Below, one piece after another: positions 35,884-44,394 of a stretch of DNA of 64,000 bases (position 1 is the first letter of the stretch; every line of letters begins with the position of its first letter). The translations under genes and the position numbers were made by a program. This stretch comes from Yinghuangia aomiensis (lineage in GTDB: Bacteria; Actinomycetota; Actinomycetes; Streptomycetales; Streptomycetaceae). The stretch spans positions 17,336-81,335 of the forward strand of contig NZ_BAABHS010000034.1 in NCBI RefSeq assembly GCF_039542225.1, written 5' to 3'. The notes below the pieces were generated by a model. That model was not told where the DNA came from. It searched no databases and was given only the letters and a program-made list of their open reading frames with translations.

Positions 35884-37518
35884 TCACAGGAAGTAGAGGC
35901 GGCTGAGGGGAACGGAGTCGGCTGCCCCGGACTCGACGGGTTTGCCGTCTAGGGTGACCCGGCCGGTCGACGCGTCGACCCGGACCGCGCCGGTGCGGCG
36001 GTTGAGCACCATGTCGGTCAGACCGATGCCGCGCGTGCCGCGGACCGGGACGCGGCGCCTGCGGGTAGGCAGGGTGTCGGCGGCGCCGAGGAAGCCGGCC
36101 GAGACGAAGGCGACGGATATCTCCGCGGGGGTGGCGCCGTGGGCGCCGAACTGCGCGCCGAGGATCCGGGGTTCCGCGGACTCCACGGCCGCGTTCGGGT
36201 CGCCGGTGACGCCGTAAGCCGGGAACCCGGCCTTCAGCACAAGGTTGGGCTTGGCCCCGAAGTACGCCGGGTCCCACAGCACGATGTCGGCCATCTTCCC
36301 GACCTCGATCGACCCGACCTCGTGGGCGAGCCCGTGGGCGATCGCCGGGTTGATGGTGAGCTTGGCGAGGTAGCGCAGCACCCGGTCGTTGTCGTGCGGG
36401 CCGATGGCGTCGCCGCGCATCTTGGCGGCGAGCTGGAAGGTGCGGCGGACGGTTTCGCCGGCTCGCCCCATGCCCTGCGCGTCGGAGGAGGTGATGGGGA
36501 TGACGCCGAGTTCGTGGAGCATGTCCTCGGCGCCCATCGTCCCGGCCCGGATGCGGTCGCGGGCGATGACGACGTCGGACGGCAGGTCGGTCTTGAGTCC
36601 GTGGCACGAGACGATCATGTCGAAGTGCTCGGCGAGGGCGTCGCGTCCGAAGGGGAGTGTCGGGTTCGTCGACGATCCGATGACGTTCGGCTCGCCGGCG
36701 AGCCGCAGCACGTCGGGGACGTGTCCGCCACCGCAGCCTTCGATGTGGAAGGCGTGGATGGTGCGGCCGTCCAGCACGGCCAGGGTGTCCTCGACCGACA
36801 GGGCCTCGTTGAGGCCGTCGGTGTGCAGGGCGACCTGGACGTCGTACTCCTCGGCAACGGTCAGGGCCGTGTCCAGGGCGCGGGAGTGCGCGCCCATGTC
36901 CTCGTGGACCTTGAACCCGCAGGCGCCGCCGTCCCGCAGCGCGCGTACCAGGGACTCCGGGTCGGACGCCGAACCGCGCGCGAGGAAGCCGATGTTGACC
37001 GGCCACGCGTCGAACGCGCCGAACGCGTGCCGCAGCGCCCACGGCGAGTTCACCCCGACGCCCCAGACGGGCCCGAACTCCTGGCCGATGATGGTGGTGA
37101 CCCCGGAGGCTAGCGACGCCTCCATGATGCGCGGCGACATCAGGTGCACGTGGGTGTCGATCGCGCCGGCGGTGGCGATGAGGCCTTCTCCGGAGATGAT
37201 CGTCGTCCCGGTGCCGGTGACCACGTCCACCCCGTCCAGGGTGTCCGGGTTCCCGGCGCGGCCGATCGCGGTGATCCGCCCGTCGGTGATGCCGATCGAC
37301 GCGCTCCGGATGCCCTGCACCGGGTCGATGACCAGGACGTTGCTGACCACCAGATCGCAGGACGGCCCCGCGGCCCGCAGGTGCAGGCCGTCACGGGCGG
37401 TCTTGCCAAAGCCGGCGAGGAACTCATCGCCGGGCTGCTGCGAGTCGTGCTCCACCTCGACGACCAGCCCGGAATCTCCGAGCCGGACGTGGTCGCCGCG
37501 GCGTGGTCCGTGGATCAT
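35884..37518 (-). CDS. ureC: Urease alpha subunit (divergent UreC)
   Basis: The 544-residue protein is a nickel amidohydrolase of the urease alpha family. The ligands expected by comparison with Klebsiella UreC are all present: His123/His125 (DTHVHLM), carbamylatable Lys203 with His205 (GFKVHEDMG), His232 (ALHTDGLNE), His258 (FHIEGCGGGH) and Asp346 (SSDAQGMGR). The flap Cys305-His306 (VSCHGL) and Arg322 are kept too. The neighbouring flap residue and the usual HWICPQQ region are altered (HLMSPR). The ATG overlaps the ureAB stop. No ureDEFG accessory genes are in this window. It could act on urea or a related ureido compound. Confidence 0.85.
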   Translation of the reverse strand: MIHGPRRGDHVRLGDSGLVVEVEHDSQQPGDEFLAGFGKTARDGLHLRAAGPSCDLVVSNVLVIDPVQGIRSASIGITDGRITAIGRAGNPDTLDGVDVVTGTGTTIISGEGLIATAGAIDTHVHLMSPRIMEASLASGVTTIIGQEFGPVWGVGVNSPWALRHAFGAFDAWPVNIGFLARGSASDPESLVRALRDGGACGFKVHEDMGAHSRALDTALTVAEEYDVQVALHTDGLNEALSVEDTLAVLDGRTIHAFHIEGCGGGHVPDVLRLAGEPNVIGSSTNPTLPFGRDALAEHFDMIVSCHGLKTDLPSDVVIARDRIRAGTMGAEDMLHELGVIPITSSDAQGMGRAGETVRRTFQLAAKMRGDAIGPHDNDRVLRYLAKLTINPAIAHGLAHEVGSIEVGKMADIVLWDPAYFGAKPNLVLKAGFPAYGVTGDPNAAVESAEPRILGAQFGAHGATPAEISVAFVSAGFLGAADTLPTRRRRVPVRGTRGIGLTDMVLNRRTGAVRVDASTGRVTLDGKPVESGAADSVPLSRLYFL

Positions 37519-38183
37519 GCGTTCTCCCAGTATCCGCAGGCGCGGGCTTTCTCCAGGGCGCGTTCGCGTGCGCCGGGTGCGTCGAGGGGGCCGTCGACCA
37601 GTCCGGCGAAGCCGATGACCACGCGGTGCCCGCCGATCGGGAACAGGCCGACCTCGACCGACGCGCCCGGGTCGAACCGCACGGTGGCGCCTGCCGGGAT
37701 GGCGAGCCGCATGCCGTACGCCGCGGCACGGTCGAACCGCAGCCGCGGGTTGACTTCGAAGAAGTGGAAGTGCGAGGTCACACTGATCGGCACGGTCGCG
37801 CTGTTGGTCACCGTGAGGGTCGCCGCGGGCTCGGGCGCCGCGGGCAGCGCATGCCGCTCCGTCACCCACGGCGCACCCTCGACGCCGAACGGGTCGGTCA
37901 CCACGGCCAGCCGGGTGCCGTCCTCGAACACCGCCTCGACCTGCACTTCGGTGACGATGTCCGGGACGCCGGGCAGCACGTCATCGGCGCCCAGCACCGC
38001 GCGGCCCGCGGCGATGGCCTCGGCGAGCCGCAGCCCGTCACGGGCCGCTTCGGTGACCGTGTCGGCGATCAGCGCGGTGGCCTCCGGCGCGTTGAGGCGC
38101 AGCCCGCGGGCCCGCCGGGTGCGGGCCAGTTCGGCGGCGCTGAACAGCAGGAGCCGATCGCGCTCGGTCGGGGTCAGGAGCAT
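37515..38183 (-). CDS. ureAB: Urease gamma-beta fusion subunit
   Basis: In this 222-residue fusion, residues 1-100 are UreA (gamma), beginning MLLTPTERDRLLLFSAAELA and containing LIADTVTEAARDG. Residues about 115-222 are UreB (beta), with VTSHFHFFEVNPRLRFDRAA, IPAGATVRFDPGA and GGHRVVIGFAGLVDG. Gamma-beta fusions are known in actinomycetes. It overlaps the 2Fe-2S gene upstream by 10 bases and ureC by 4, so all three are coupled. Confidence 0.88.
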   Translation of the reverse strand: MLLTPTERDRLLLFSAAELARTRRARGLRLNAPEATALIADTVTEAARDGLRLAEAIAAGRAVLGADDVLPGVPDIVTEVQVEAVFEDGTRLAVVTDPFGVEGAPWVTERHALPAAPEPAATLTVTNSATVPISVTSHFHFFEVNPRLRFDRAAAYGMRLAIPAGATVRFDPGASVEVGLFPIGGHRVVIGFAGLVDGPLDAPGARERALEKARACGYWENA

Positions 38184-38572
38184 GCCGACCTCCGGGCGCG
38201 CATGATGCCGGCGTAGCCGGTGCAGCGGCACAGGGTGCCGGCCGGGTCGGCCCCGCCGTACGCCGCGACCAGTTGGCCGGGCGTGCAGAACCCGCACTGG
38301 AACCCGCCCTCATCGGCAAAGGCACGGCACAGGCCCGGTGCGGCCGCGGCGACGCCTTCGACCGTGGTCACCTCTCCGGTGACCCGGAACGCGGGGGTGA
38401 GGCAGGACATGACCGGGCGTCCGTCCAGCAGCACAGTGCACGCGCCGCATTCGCCGACGCCGCACGCCTCCTTGGTGCCGGTCAGCCCCAGCGGGCCGCG
38501 CAGCACGTCGAGGAGCCGGTCCCCCGGCTCGACGGGCACATCGTGCGGCGATCCGTTGACGGTCAGGAGCAT
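38174..38572 (-). CDS. Molybdenum hydroxylase 2Fe-2S (small) subunit
   Basis: The 132-residue protein carries two 2Fe-2S clusters of the xanthine oxidase family. The plant-ferredoxin-type cluster is in ACGVGECGACTVLLDG and PVMSC, and the second is in FQCGFCTPGQL with LCRCTGY. It transfers electrons from the molybdenum centre to the flavin. It overlaps the large-subunit stop upstream and the ureAB start downstream. It is slightly shorter than usual (about 150-170 residues). Confidence 0.9.
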   Translation of the reverse strand: MLLTVNGSPHDVPVEPGDRLLDVLRGPLGLTGTKEACGVGECGACTVLLDGRPVMSCLTPAFRVTGEVTTVEGVAAAAPGLCRAFADEGGFQCGFCTPGQLVAAYGGADPAGTLCRCTGYAGIMRARRSACS

Positions 38573-41500
38573 GCTTCCTCCAGAAGGCGCTTGAGCAGGC
38601 CCGTGCCCGCGGTGAGCTTCCAGCCGTTGTCGCGCAGCGGGTGCGCGTCGCGTGTCCACGCCGCGGCTGCGACGTCCGGAGCGGCCCCGGCGAGGACCAG
38701 GCGTTCGACCTCGCGGGCGCGGTACGGCACAGGCGCGACGCCCCCGAGGACGACGCGGCATTCACCGGTGTCGGAGGAGAGCGAGACCGCCGCCGACACC
38801 GTGGCGAACCCGCCCTCCCAGAGCCGCAGTTTCGCGAACGAGGTCCGCCGCGCCCGGGCGGCGGCGGGCACCCGGACGCCGGTGACGACTTCGTCGTGGC
38901 CGATCACCGTCTCGCCCGGGCCGGTGTACAGATCGGCCATCGCGATGTCCCGGCGCCCGGTGCGTACCACCGCGTCCAACGCGGTGAACGTGGTGGCCAG
39001 GTCGGACGGGGTGACCGCTTGGCACCGGTGGCCGTCGATGACCGCGTGGTAGAAGCGGTGGTCGCCCAGGATCGCGTAGCACGGCGACGCGACGCCGTTG
39101 CGCTTGTAGCAGTCGAAGCCTTGTCGGTAGAACCAGCAGCGCTTGTCCTGCAGGAGGTTTCCGGCGACCGTCGCCATGTTGCGGATCTGGGTGGAGGCGA
39201 TCCCCGCGGCCGTGTCGCGCAGCGCAGGTCCCGCCTCGTCGGAGGCGGCGAGTTCGGCGAGGGTGACCCCGGCGCCGATCAGCAGCCCGCCGTCCGCGCC
39301 CGGTTCGATGCGGCCCATGCCGCGGCATCCGGTCAGGTCGACCAGCGTGGAGGGCGCGACCAGGCGTTGCTTGCGGGCCACCAGAAGATCGGTGCCGCCC
39401 GCAAGCACCTTGGCACCGGGGTTCGCCGCCAACACCGCGGTGGCCTCGGCGGGGGTGGCCGGGGAACGGAACTCGGACACCGGCCCGACCCGCGGCCCGC
39501 GGCCCCAGGGTGTGCCGAAGCGGGCCAGTGCCGCGTGGATGCCCCGGGGGTATCCCCATCGGATGGCGGCAACCCACCAACGGTCCGGCCGCCGCCACAA
39601 CGGGCGCACCGGCGTCTCTTTGCCGAGCGCGCGCAGGATCCGGTCCGGGGTGAGCGGCGCTTCACGGACCCGGGTGCCGAGCGCGTGGCTGACCGCGTTG
39701 ACCAGCGCGGCCCCGGTCGGCAGCAACGCGATCTCGGCGAGGCCCTTGGCACCGTACGGGCCGACGGGGTCGTCGGACTCCAGGAAGTGCACGTCGATGT
39801 CGGGCACGGCGCCGGCCCGCGGCATCGCGTAGTCGGCGTAGCCGGTGTTGACTACACGGCCGCCCTCGAAGAGCAGTTCTTCGCCCAGCGCGGCGCCGAG
39901 CCCGATGACGACGCCGCCCTCGACCTGGCCCCGGGCGGTCAACGGGTTGAGGATGTGCCCGGAATCGTGTGCCGCGACGACCTTGACCACACGCAACGCA
40001 CCGGTGTCGCGATCGACGTCGACCTCGACCGCTTGGGCGGCGAAAGAGTAGGTGGCCGAGATATCTCCGGCGCCCGTGTAGTCGTCTTCTTCGAAGTCGC
40101 CCACGTACTCCGCGTCGACGCTCAGGTCCCCGTCCGCCAGGTCGACCAGGTCGCCGAGGTCGACGGCTCCGCCGCCGCCGAGGGCTTGGCCGTCGCGGAG
40201 GGACACGTCGTCCGCGGCGCAGCCGAGCTTGGCGGCGGCCCGCCCGCGCAGCTCGTCGGCGGCCGCGCGGGCGGTCATGCCGACCGCGTGCGCGGAAATG
40301 AACGTGCCGCGGGACGCGCCCGCGCCCGTGTCGTGGAGGGTCCGGTCGGTGTCCGTCGTCAGCACGTCGACACGGTCGAGCGGCAGGCCGAGTTCGTGGG
40401 CGACGACCTGCGCGAGCATGGTCTTCTGCCCGGTGCCCGGGTCCGCGGCTCCGGTACGCAGCCGGACGCGCCCGTCGCGGCCCACGTCCACGGAGGCACC
40501 GGACTCGACCATGCCCGCCCGGCGCAGACCGGTGACGTGGATGGTGACGGCGACGCCCACACCCCGCCCCGATCCGCCGAGCCGGCGTTTCTCGTCCCAG
40601 CCGATCTCGCGGCGGACCGTCTCCAGGCACGCGGCCAAGCGCGAGGACTTGACCTGCCAGCCGGTGACGGCGGTTTCGCCGGCGTCGCCGACCGCGTTGG
40701 CGAGCCGGAAGTCGATCGGGTCCATGCCCACCGCGTCCGCGAGTTCGTCCGCGATGATCTCGAGACCGAAGTTCGGCGGATAGCCGCCCGCGCCGCGGAA
40801 CGACGACGGCGGCTGCGTGTTCGTGTACACGCACCGCCCGTGCGCCTCGTAGCCGAGGACGCGGTACGCCGACCCCAGCGCGCTGGCGCCGTAGTACGTC
40901 TCGCTCGGCCCGGCCATGTTGTAGGCGCCGTTGTCGCTCAGGAACTCGGCGGCCAAGTGGGTGACCTTGCCGTCGGCATCCGCGCCGAACTCCAGCTCCA
41001 TGTCCCACGACTGGCGCGACTTGGTGAACGCGAACTCGTCGGCGCGGTCGTGCTGGAGGCGGACCGGCCGCCCGCACTTCATGCTGAGCGCGCCGGCCAA
41101 GGCCTCCAGATGGGAGATGTCCACGCGGGAGCCGAAGTCGCCGCCGACGGTGATCTCGTTGAGGTGGACCTGTTCCGGTGCGAGGTCCAGGACCTGGGCG
41201 ACGTCGGTGTGCACCGCCCGCGGGCCCTGGGACGGCGCCCACATCTCCAGCCGTCCGCCGGTCCAGTGCGCGACGACCGTGTGCGGTTCCATGATCGCGT
41301 GTGCCTGCTTGGGCGACACGTACCGCCCGCGGACGACGTGCACCGCGGCGCGCCGCCCGGCTGCGATGTCGCCATGCGTCTGCCGGGTCTCCGAAGCCAC
41401 GTTGCCGCCCGGATGGATCGCGGGCGCCCCGGGCGCGAGCGCGTCGGCGACCGTGAAGGCGGCCTTCGTCCGCCGGTACTTCACCTTGATCAAGGCCAGC

Positions 41501-41835
41501 GCGCGGTCCGCCTGTTCGCTGGTCTCCGCGGCCACGACGGCGACGGGCTCGCCGATATGCCGCACGACATTGGACGCCAGCACCCGGCGGTCCGTGTACG
41601 GCTCTCCGTAATCGAGGTAGCGCCGATCGGGCAGATCGGCCGAGGTCAGCACGCACACCACGCCCGGCAGCGCCGCGGCCGCGGAGACGTCGATCCGCAG
41701 GATCCGCGCGTGCGGATGCGGGCTGCGGAGCACTCCGCCGACCAACATGCCGGGAAGGGACAGGTCGGCCGCGTACTGCGCGGTCCCGTCGGTTTTCGCC
41801 GCCCAGTCCACGTGCGGCACGGATTGACCGATCAT
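38563..41835 (-). CDS. Fused molybdopterin (large) and FAD (medium) subunit of a molybdenum hydroxylase
   Basis: In this 1090-residue fusion, residues 1 to about 740 form the molybdopterin-binding large subunit, opening with AAKTDGTAQYAADLSLPGML and containing the active-site Glu701 in GAKGLAEIALLP. A Trp/Arg-rich linker follows. From about residue 786 the FAD subunit begins (PGAKVLAGGTDLLV, then IRNMATVAGNLLQD). It carries a loop with Cys900, Cys909, Cys919 and Cys938, the pattern of the extra 4Fe-4S cluster in PaoB and 4-hydroxybenzoyl-CoA reductase. The large-then-medium fusion order is unusual. Likely substrates are N-heteroaromatics or aldehydes. Confidence 0.88.
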   Translation of the reverse strand: MIGQSVPHVDWAAKTDGTAQYAADLSLPGMLVGGVLRSPHPHARILRIDVSAAAALPGVVCVLTSADLPDRRYLDYGEPYTDRRVLASNVVRHIGEPVAVVAAETSEQADRALALIKVKYRRTKAAFTVADALAPGAPAIHPGGNVASETRQTHGDIAAGRRAAVHVVRGRYVSPKQAHAIMEPHTVVAHWTGGRLEMWAPSQGPRAVHTDVAQVLDLAPEQVHLNEITVGGDFGSRVDISHLEALAGALSMKCGRPVRLQHDRADEFAFTKSRQSWDMELEFGADADGKVTHLAAEFLSDNGAYNMAGPSETYYGASALGSAYRVLGYEAHGRCVYTNTQPPSSFRGAGGYPPNFGLEIIADELADAVGMDPIDFRLANAVGDAGETAVTGWQVKSSRLAACLETVRREIGWDEKRRLGGSGRGVGVAVTIHVTGLRRAGMVESGASVDVGRDGRVRLRTGAADPGTGQKTMLAQVVAHELGLPLDRVDVLTTDTDRTLHDTGAGASRGTFISAHAVGMTARAAADELRGRAAAKLGCAADDVSLRDGQALGGGGAVDLGDLVDLADGDLSVDAEYVGDFEEDDYTGAGDISATYSFAAQAVEVDVDRDTGALRVVKVVAAHDSGHILNPLTARGQVEGGVVIGLGAALGEELLFEGGRVVNTGYADYAMPRAGAVPDIDVHFLESDDPVGPYGAKGLAEIALLPTGAALVNAVSHALGTRVREAPLTPDRILRALGKETPVRPLWRRPDRWWVAAIRWGYPRGIHAALARFGTPWGRGPRVGPVSEFRSPATPAEATAVLAANPGAKVLAGGTDLLVARKQRLVAPSTLVDLTGCRGMGRIEPGADGGLLIGAGVTLAELAASDEAGPALRDTAAGIASTQIRNMATVAGNLLQDKRCWFYRQGFDCYKRNGVASPCYAILGDHRFYHAVIDGHRCQAVTPSDLATTFTALDAVVRTGRRDIAMADLYTGPGETVIGHDEVVTGVRVPAAARARRTSFAKLRLWEGGFATVSAAVSLSSDTGECRVVLGGVAPVPYRAREVERLVLAGAAPDVAAAAWTRDAHPLRDNGWKLTAGTGLLKRLLEEACS

Positions 41836-42629
41836 GAGGCGTCCTTGGTTGCGAGAGCCTTGCCCGGCACCCAGCCGGGGCCGGGGACGCTTGCCCGCAG
41901 CCTGCGGGTGTAGTCGTGCTGCGGGTCGTCGAGCACCTGGGCGGTGGGCCCGGCTTCGACGATGGCGCCCTGGTACATGACGACGACGTCTTCGGTGATC
42001 TGGCGGACCACGGCGAGGTCGTGCGAGATGAGGATGTAGCTGACGTCGGTGCGTTCCCGGATGTCGGCGAGCAGGTTGAGGACCTGCGCCTGGATGGAAA
42101 CGTCGAGCGCGGCCACCGCCTCGTCGAGGATGAGCACCTCGGGTTCGGCGGCGAGCGCACGGGCGATGGCGACACGCTGGCGCTGCCCGCCGGACAAGGC
42201 ACCGGGGCGGCCGCGGAGCATGCGCTCGTCCAGGCCGACCAGGTCCGCCAGTTCGGTGACCCGGCGGCGGCGCTCCTCCGCCGTGTGGCGGAAGTGCACC
42301 TTCAGGACCTCCTCCAGACAGGAGGAGATCGTCTGGCGCGGGTCGAGCGAGCTGTACGGGTCCTGGAACACCATCTGGATCTGCCGGGCCCGCGCGCGGC
42401 GGCGCGCCGTGGACCGCACCCGCCCGACCGGCTCCCCGTCGATGAGGATCCGCCCGGATGTGGGGGCTTCCAGCCCGACGAGCATGCGCGCGGTCGTCGT
42501 CTTGCCCGAACCGGACTCTCCGACGATGCCCAGGGAACCCCCGCGCCGCAGGGCGAAGGACACCTCGGAGACGGCGGTGTTCGTACCGAACACCTTGCGC
42601 AGGCCCTCGGCCTCAAGAATGGGTGCCAT
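41832..42629 (-). CDS. ABC transporter ATPase, oligopeptide/nickel type (DppF-like)
   Basis: The 265-residue ATPase has Walker A GESGSGKTTTARML, signature LSGGQRQRVAIARAL and Walker B VLILDEAVAALD, then the switch histidine in LISHDL. The C-terminus has the family-specific YTRRLRASVPG. The normal DEP(T/V)SALD is DEAVAALD here. It overlaps the molybdenum hydroxylase start by four bases. With the genes to its right it forms a complete importer. Confidence 0.9.
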   Translation of the reverse strand: MAPILEAEGLRKVFGTNTAVSEVSFALRRGGSLGIVGESGSGKTTTARMLVGLEAPTSGRILIDGEPVGRVRSTARRRARARQIQMVFQDPYSSLDPRQTISSCLEEVLKVHFRHTAEERRRRVTELADLVGLDERMLRGRPGALSGGQRQRVAIARALAAEPEVLILDEAVAALDVSIQAQVLNLLADIRERTDVSYILISHDLAVVRQITEDVVVMYQGAIVEAGPTAQVLDDPQHDYTRRLRASVPGPGWVPGKALATKDAS

Positions 42630-43570
42630 CAGATATCTCCCACCCGGTGGCAGCGGACGTCGTCGACCAGCGCGGGTTCCTCATCCCGGCACGTGTCGAT
42701 GGCATGCGGGCATCGCGGGGCGAACGCGCAGCCGTCCGGTGCCTCGAAGGCGGACAGCGGCTTGCCAGGGATGACCGGCAGCCGTCGCACCGTCTCGGTG
42801 ACACTCGGCCGCGACGTCAGCAGCCCACGCGTGTACGGATGCACGGCGTCCTCATGGAGCGCCGTGGACGGCAGCTGCTCCACGAGCGACCCGGCGTACA
42901 TGACCCCGATCCGGTCGCACACGGCACCCGCCAGCTCCAAGTCGTGAGTGATGAACAGCATCGCCACCCCGTGCTCCGCGCGCAGCCTGCCGAGGATGGC
43001 CATCACCTCCGACTGCGTGGTGACGTCCAAGGCCGTGGTCGGCTCGTCCGCGAGCAGCAGCCGCGGATCACCCATCAGCGCGGAAGCGATCATGACGCGC
43101 TGCAGAAGGCCCCCGGACAGCTGGTGGGGGTACTGCCGCAGTCGCCGGCCGCCGTCCGCGATGCCGACCTCGGCCAGCAGCGCGACGGCTTTCTCCTCCG
43201 CGGCGGGCCGCCGCATGCCGAGGTTGGTGCGTGCGGCCTCGGTGAGGAAGTCGCCGACGGTGCGGACCGGATTGATCGACGCGCGGGGATCCTGGAAGAT
43301 CATCGCGACGTCATGGCTGCGGTAGCGCCGCAGGTCCTCCCCGCCGAGTTCGAGCACCGGCCGATCGTCGAAGACGATGGCGCCTTCGCATGCGGCGCCT
43401 TCCGGGAGCAGCCTAGCGACCGCTTTCGCGGTCATGGACTTGCCCGACCCCGATTCGCCGATCAGCCCGAACGCCTCGCCGGCGCCGATGGCGAAGGACA
43501 CGTCGTGGATGACGGTCCGCGGCTGCCCTTCCACGGGGAGCCTCACCCGCAGGTTCGTGATCTCCAACAT
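42629..43570 (-). CDS. ABC transporter ATPase, oligopeptide/nickel type (DppD-like)
   Basis: The 313-residue ATPase has Walker A GESGSGKSMTAKAV, signature LSGGLLQRVMIASAL and Walker B LLADEPTTALD. The C-terminal cysteine-bearing segment GCAFAPRCPHAIDTCRDEEP is the mark of the DppD branch and may bind an Fe-S cluster. The start at 43570 shares one base with the permease stop; the much longer open frame upstream is a shadow. Confidence 0.9.
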   Translation of the reverse strand: MLEITNLRVRLPVEGQPRTVIHDVSFAIGAGEAFGLIGESGSGKSMTAKAVARLLPEGAACEGAIVFDDRPVLELGGEDLRRYRSHDVAMIFQDPRASINPVRTVGDFLTEAARTNLGMRRPAAEEKAVALLAEVGIADGGRRLRQYPHQLSGGLLQRVMIASALMGDPRLLLADEPTTALDVTTQSEVMAILGRLRAEHGVAMLFITHDLELAGAVCDRIGVMYAGSLVEQLPSTALHEDAVHPYTRGLLTSRPSVTETVRRLPVIPGKPLSAFEAPDGCAFAPRCPHAIDTCRDEEPALVDDVRCHRVGDI

Positions 43571-44394
43571 CAGCGGATCCGCTCCTCCAACCGGTCGCCC
43601 AGCAGGTTGAACGCGGCCACCACGACGACGATCAACGCACCGGCGTACAAGCACTCCTGCGGGAAGCCCTCGATGATCGACGGCTGCCCGGTCGACACCA
43701 TCACGCCCCAGTCCGCGGTCGGCGGCTGCACGCCGAGGCCGAGGAACGACAGCGCGGCCAGGTCGACCATCGCGTAGCCGAACGTCAGCGTCGCCTGCGC
43801 GAGGATCAGCGGCATCAGGTTCGGCAGCAGGTGCCGCACGCAGATCGAGAACCCGCTGACGCCCTGGATGGTGAGCGCGGTGATGTACGGCTGCGCCCGC
43901 TCCCGCAGCGCCGCCCCGCGCACCAGCCGCGCGATGTACGGCACATACGAAATCGCGAGCGCCGTCACCGCCATGCCGAGCCCGGCACCGAACAGCGCGA
44001 CCACCAGGATGGCCAGCAGCACGCCCGGGAAGGCGAACAGCACATCGACGACACGTGACACCGCGGCGTCGAACCAGCCGCCCCGCCACGCCGACACCAC
44101 CGCGACGGCGACCCCGAGCACGGTGGCCAGCAGCACCACCAGCAGGGGCCCGGTCAGGCTCGACCGGGCTCCCCAGATGAGGCGCGACGCCAGGTCGCGC
44201 CCCGACGCGTCGGTGCCGAGCAGGTGCTCGGCGGACGAGCCCTGGTGGGCGTCCATCAGGCTGATGGCGTCGGGATCGTCCGGAGCCAGCCAAGGGGCGA
44301 GCACGCCGATCACCGCCAGCACGGCGACAACGGAAAGTGCGACGACACCCGACCTGCCCGTGCTCCGCGTCAGCGACACGGTCGCCGTGGTCAT
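43570..44394 (-). CDS. ABC transporter permease, oligopeptide/nickel type (DppC-like)
   Basis: The 274-residue permease has about six membrane helices. The periplasmic segment HLLGTDASGRDLASRLIWGA after helix 1 is diagnostic of DppC. The BPD transporter loop is near IRHLLPN-like CVRHLLPNLMPLILAQ. The start ATG 44394 overlaps the DppB-like stop. Confidence 0.9.
   Translation of the reverse strand: MTTATVSLTRSTGRSGVVALSVVAVLAVIGVLAPWLAPDDPDAISLMDAHQGSSAEHLLGTDASGRDLASRLIWGARSSLTGPLLVVLLATVLGVAVAVVSAWRGGWFDAAVSRVVDVLFAFPGVLLAILVVALFGAGLGMAVTALAISYVPYIARLVRGAALRERAQPYITALTIQGVSGFSICVRHLLPNLMPLILAQATLTFGYAMVDLAALSFLGLGVQPPTADWGVMVSTGQPSIIEGFPQECLYAGALIVVVVAAFNLLGDRLEERIR

Noticed and set aside
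35884..37518. UreC read as a degenerate, inactive urease
   Set aside because: Placing each residue against the Klebsiella numbering shows that all metal ligands and the flap Cys-His are kept. Only surrounding positions differ.
38641..41913. A 1090-codon open frame on the plus strand
   Set aside because: It is antisense to the molybdenum hydroxylase gene, has no domain-like segments and is rich in Arg/Gly/Val as expected from the reverse frame of a high-GC gene.
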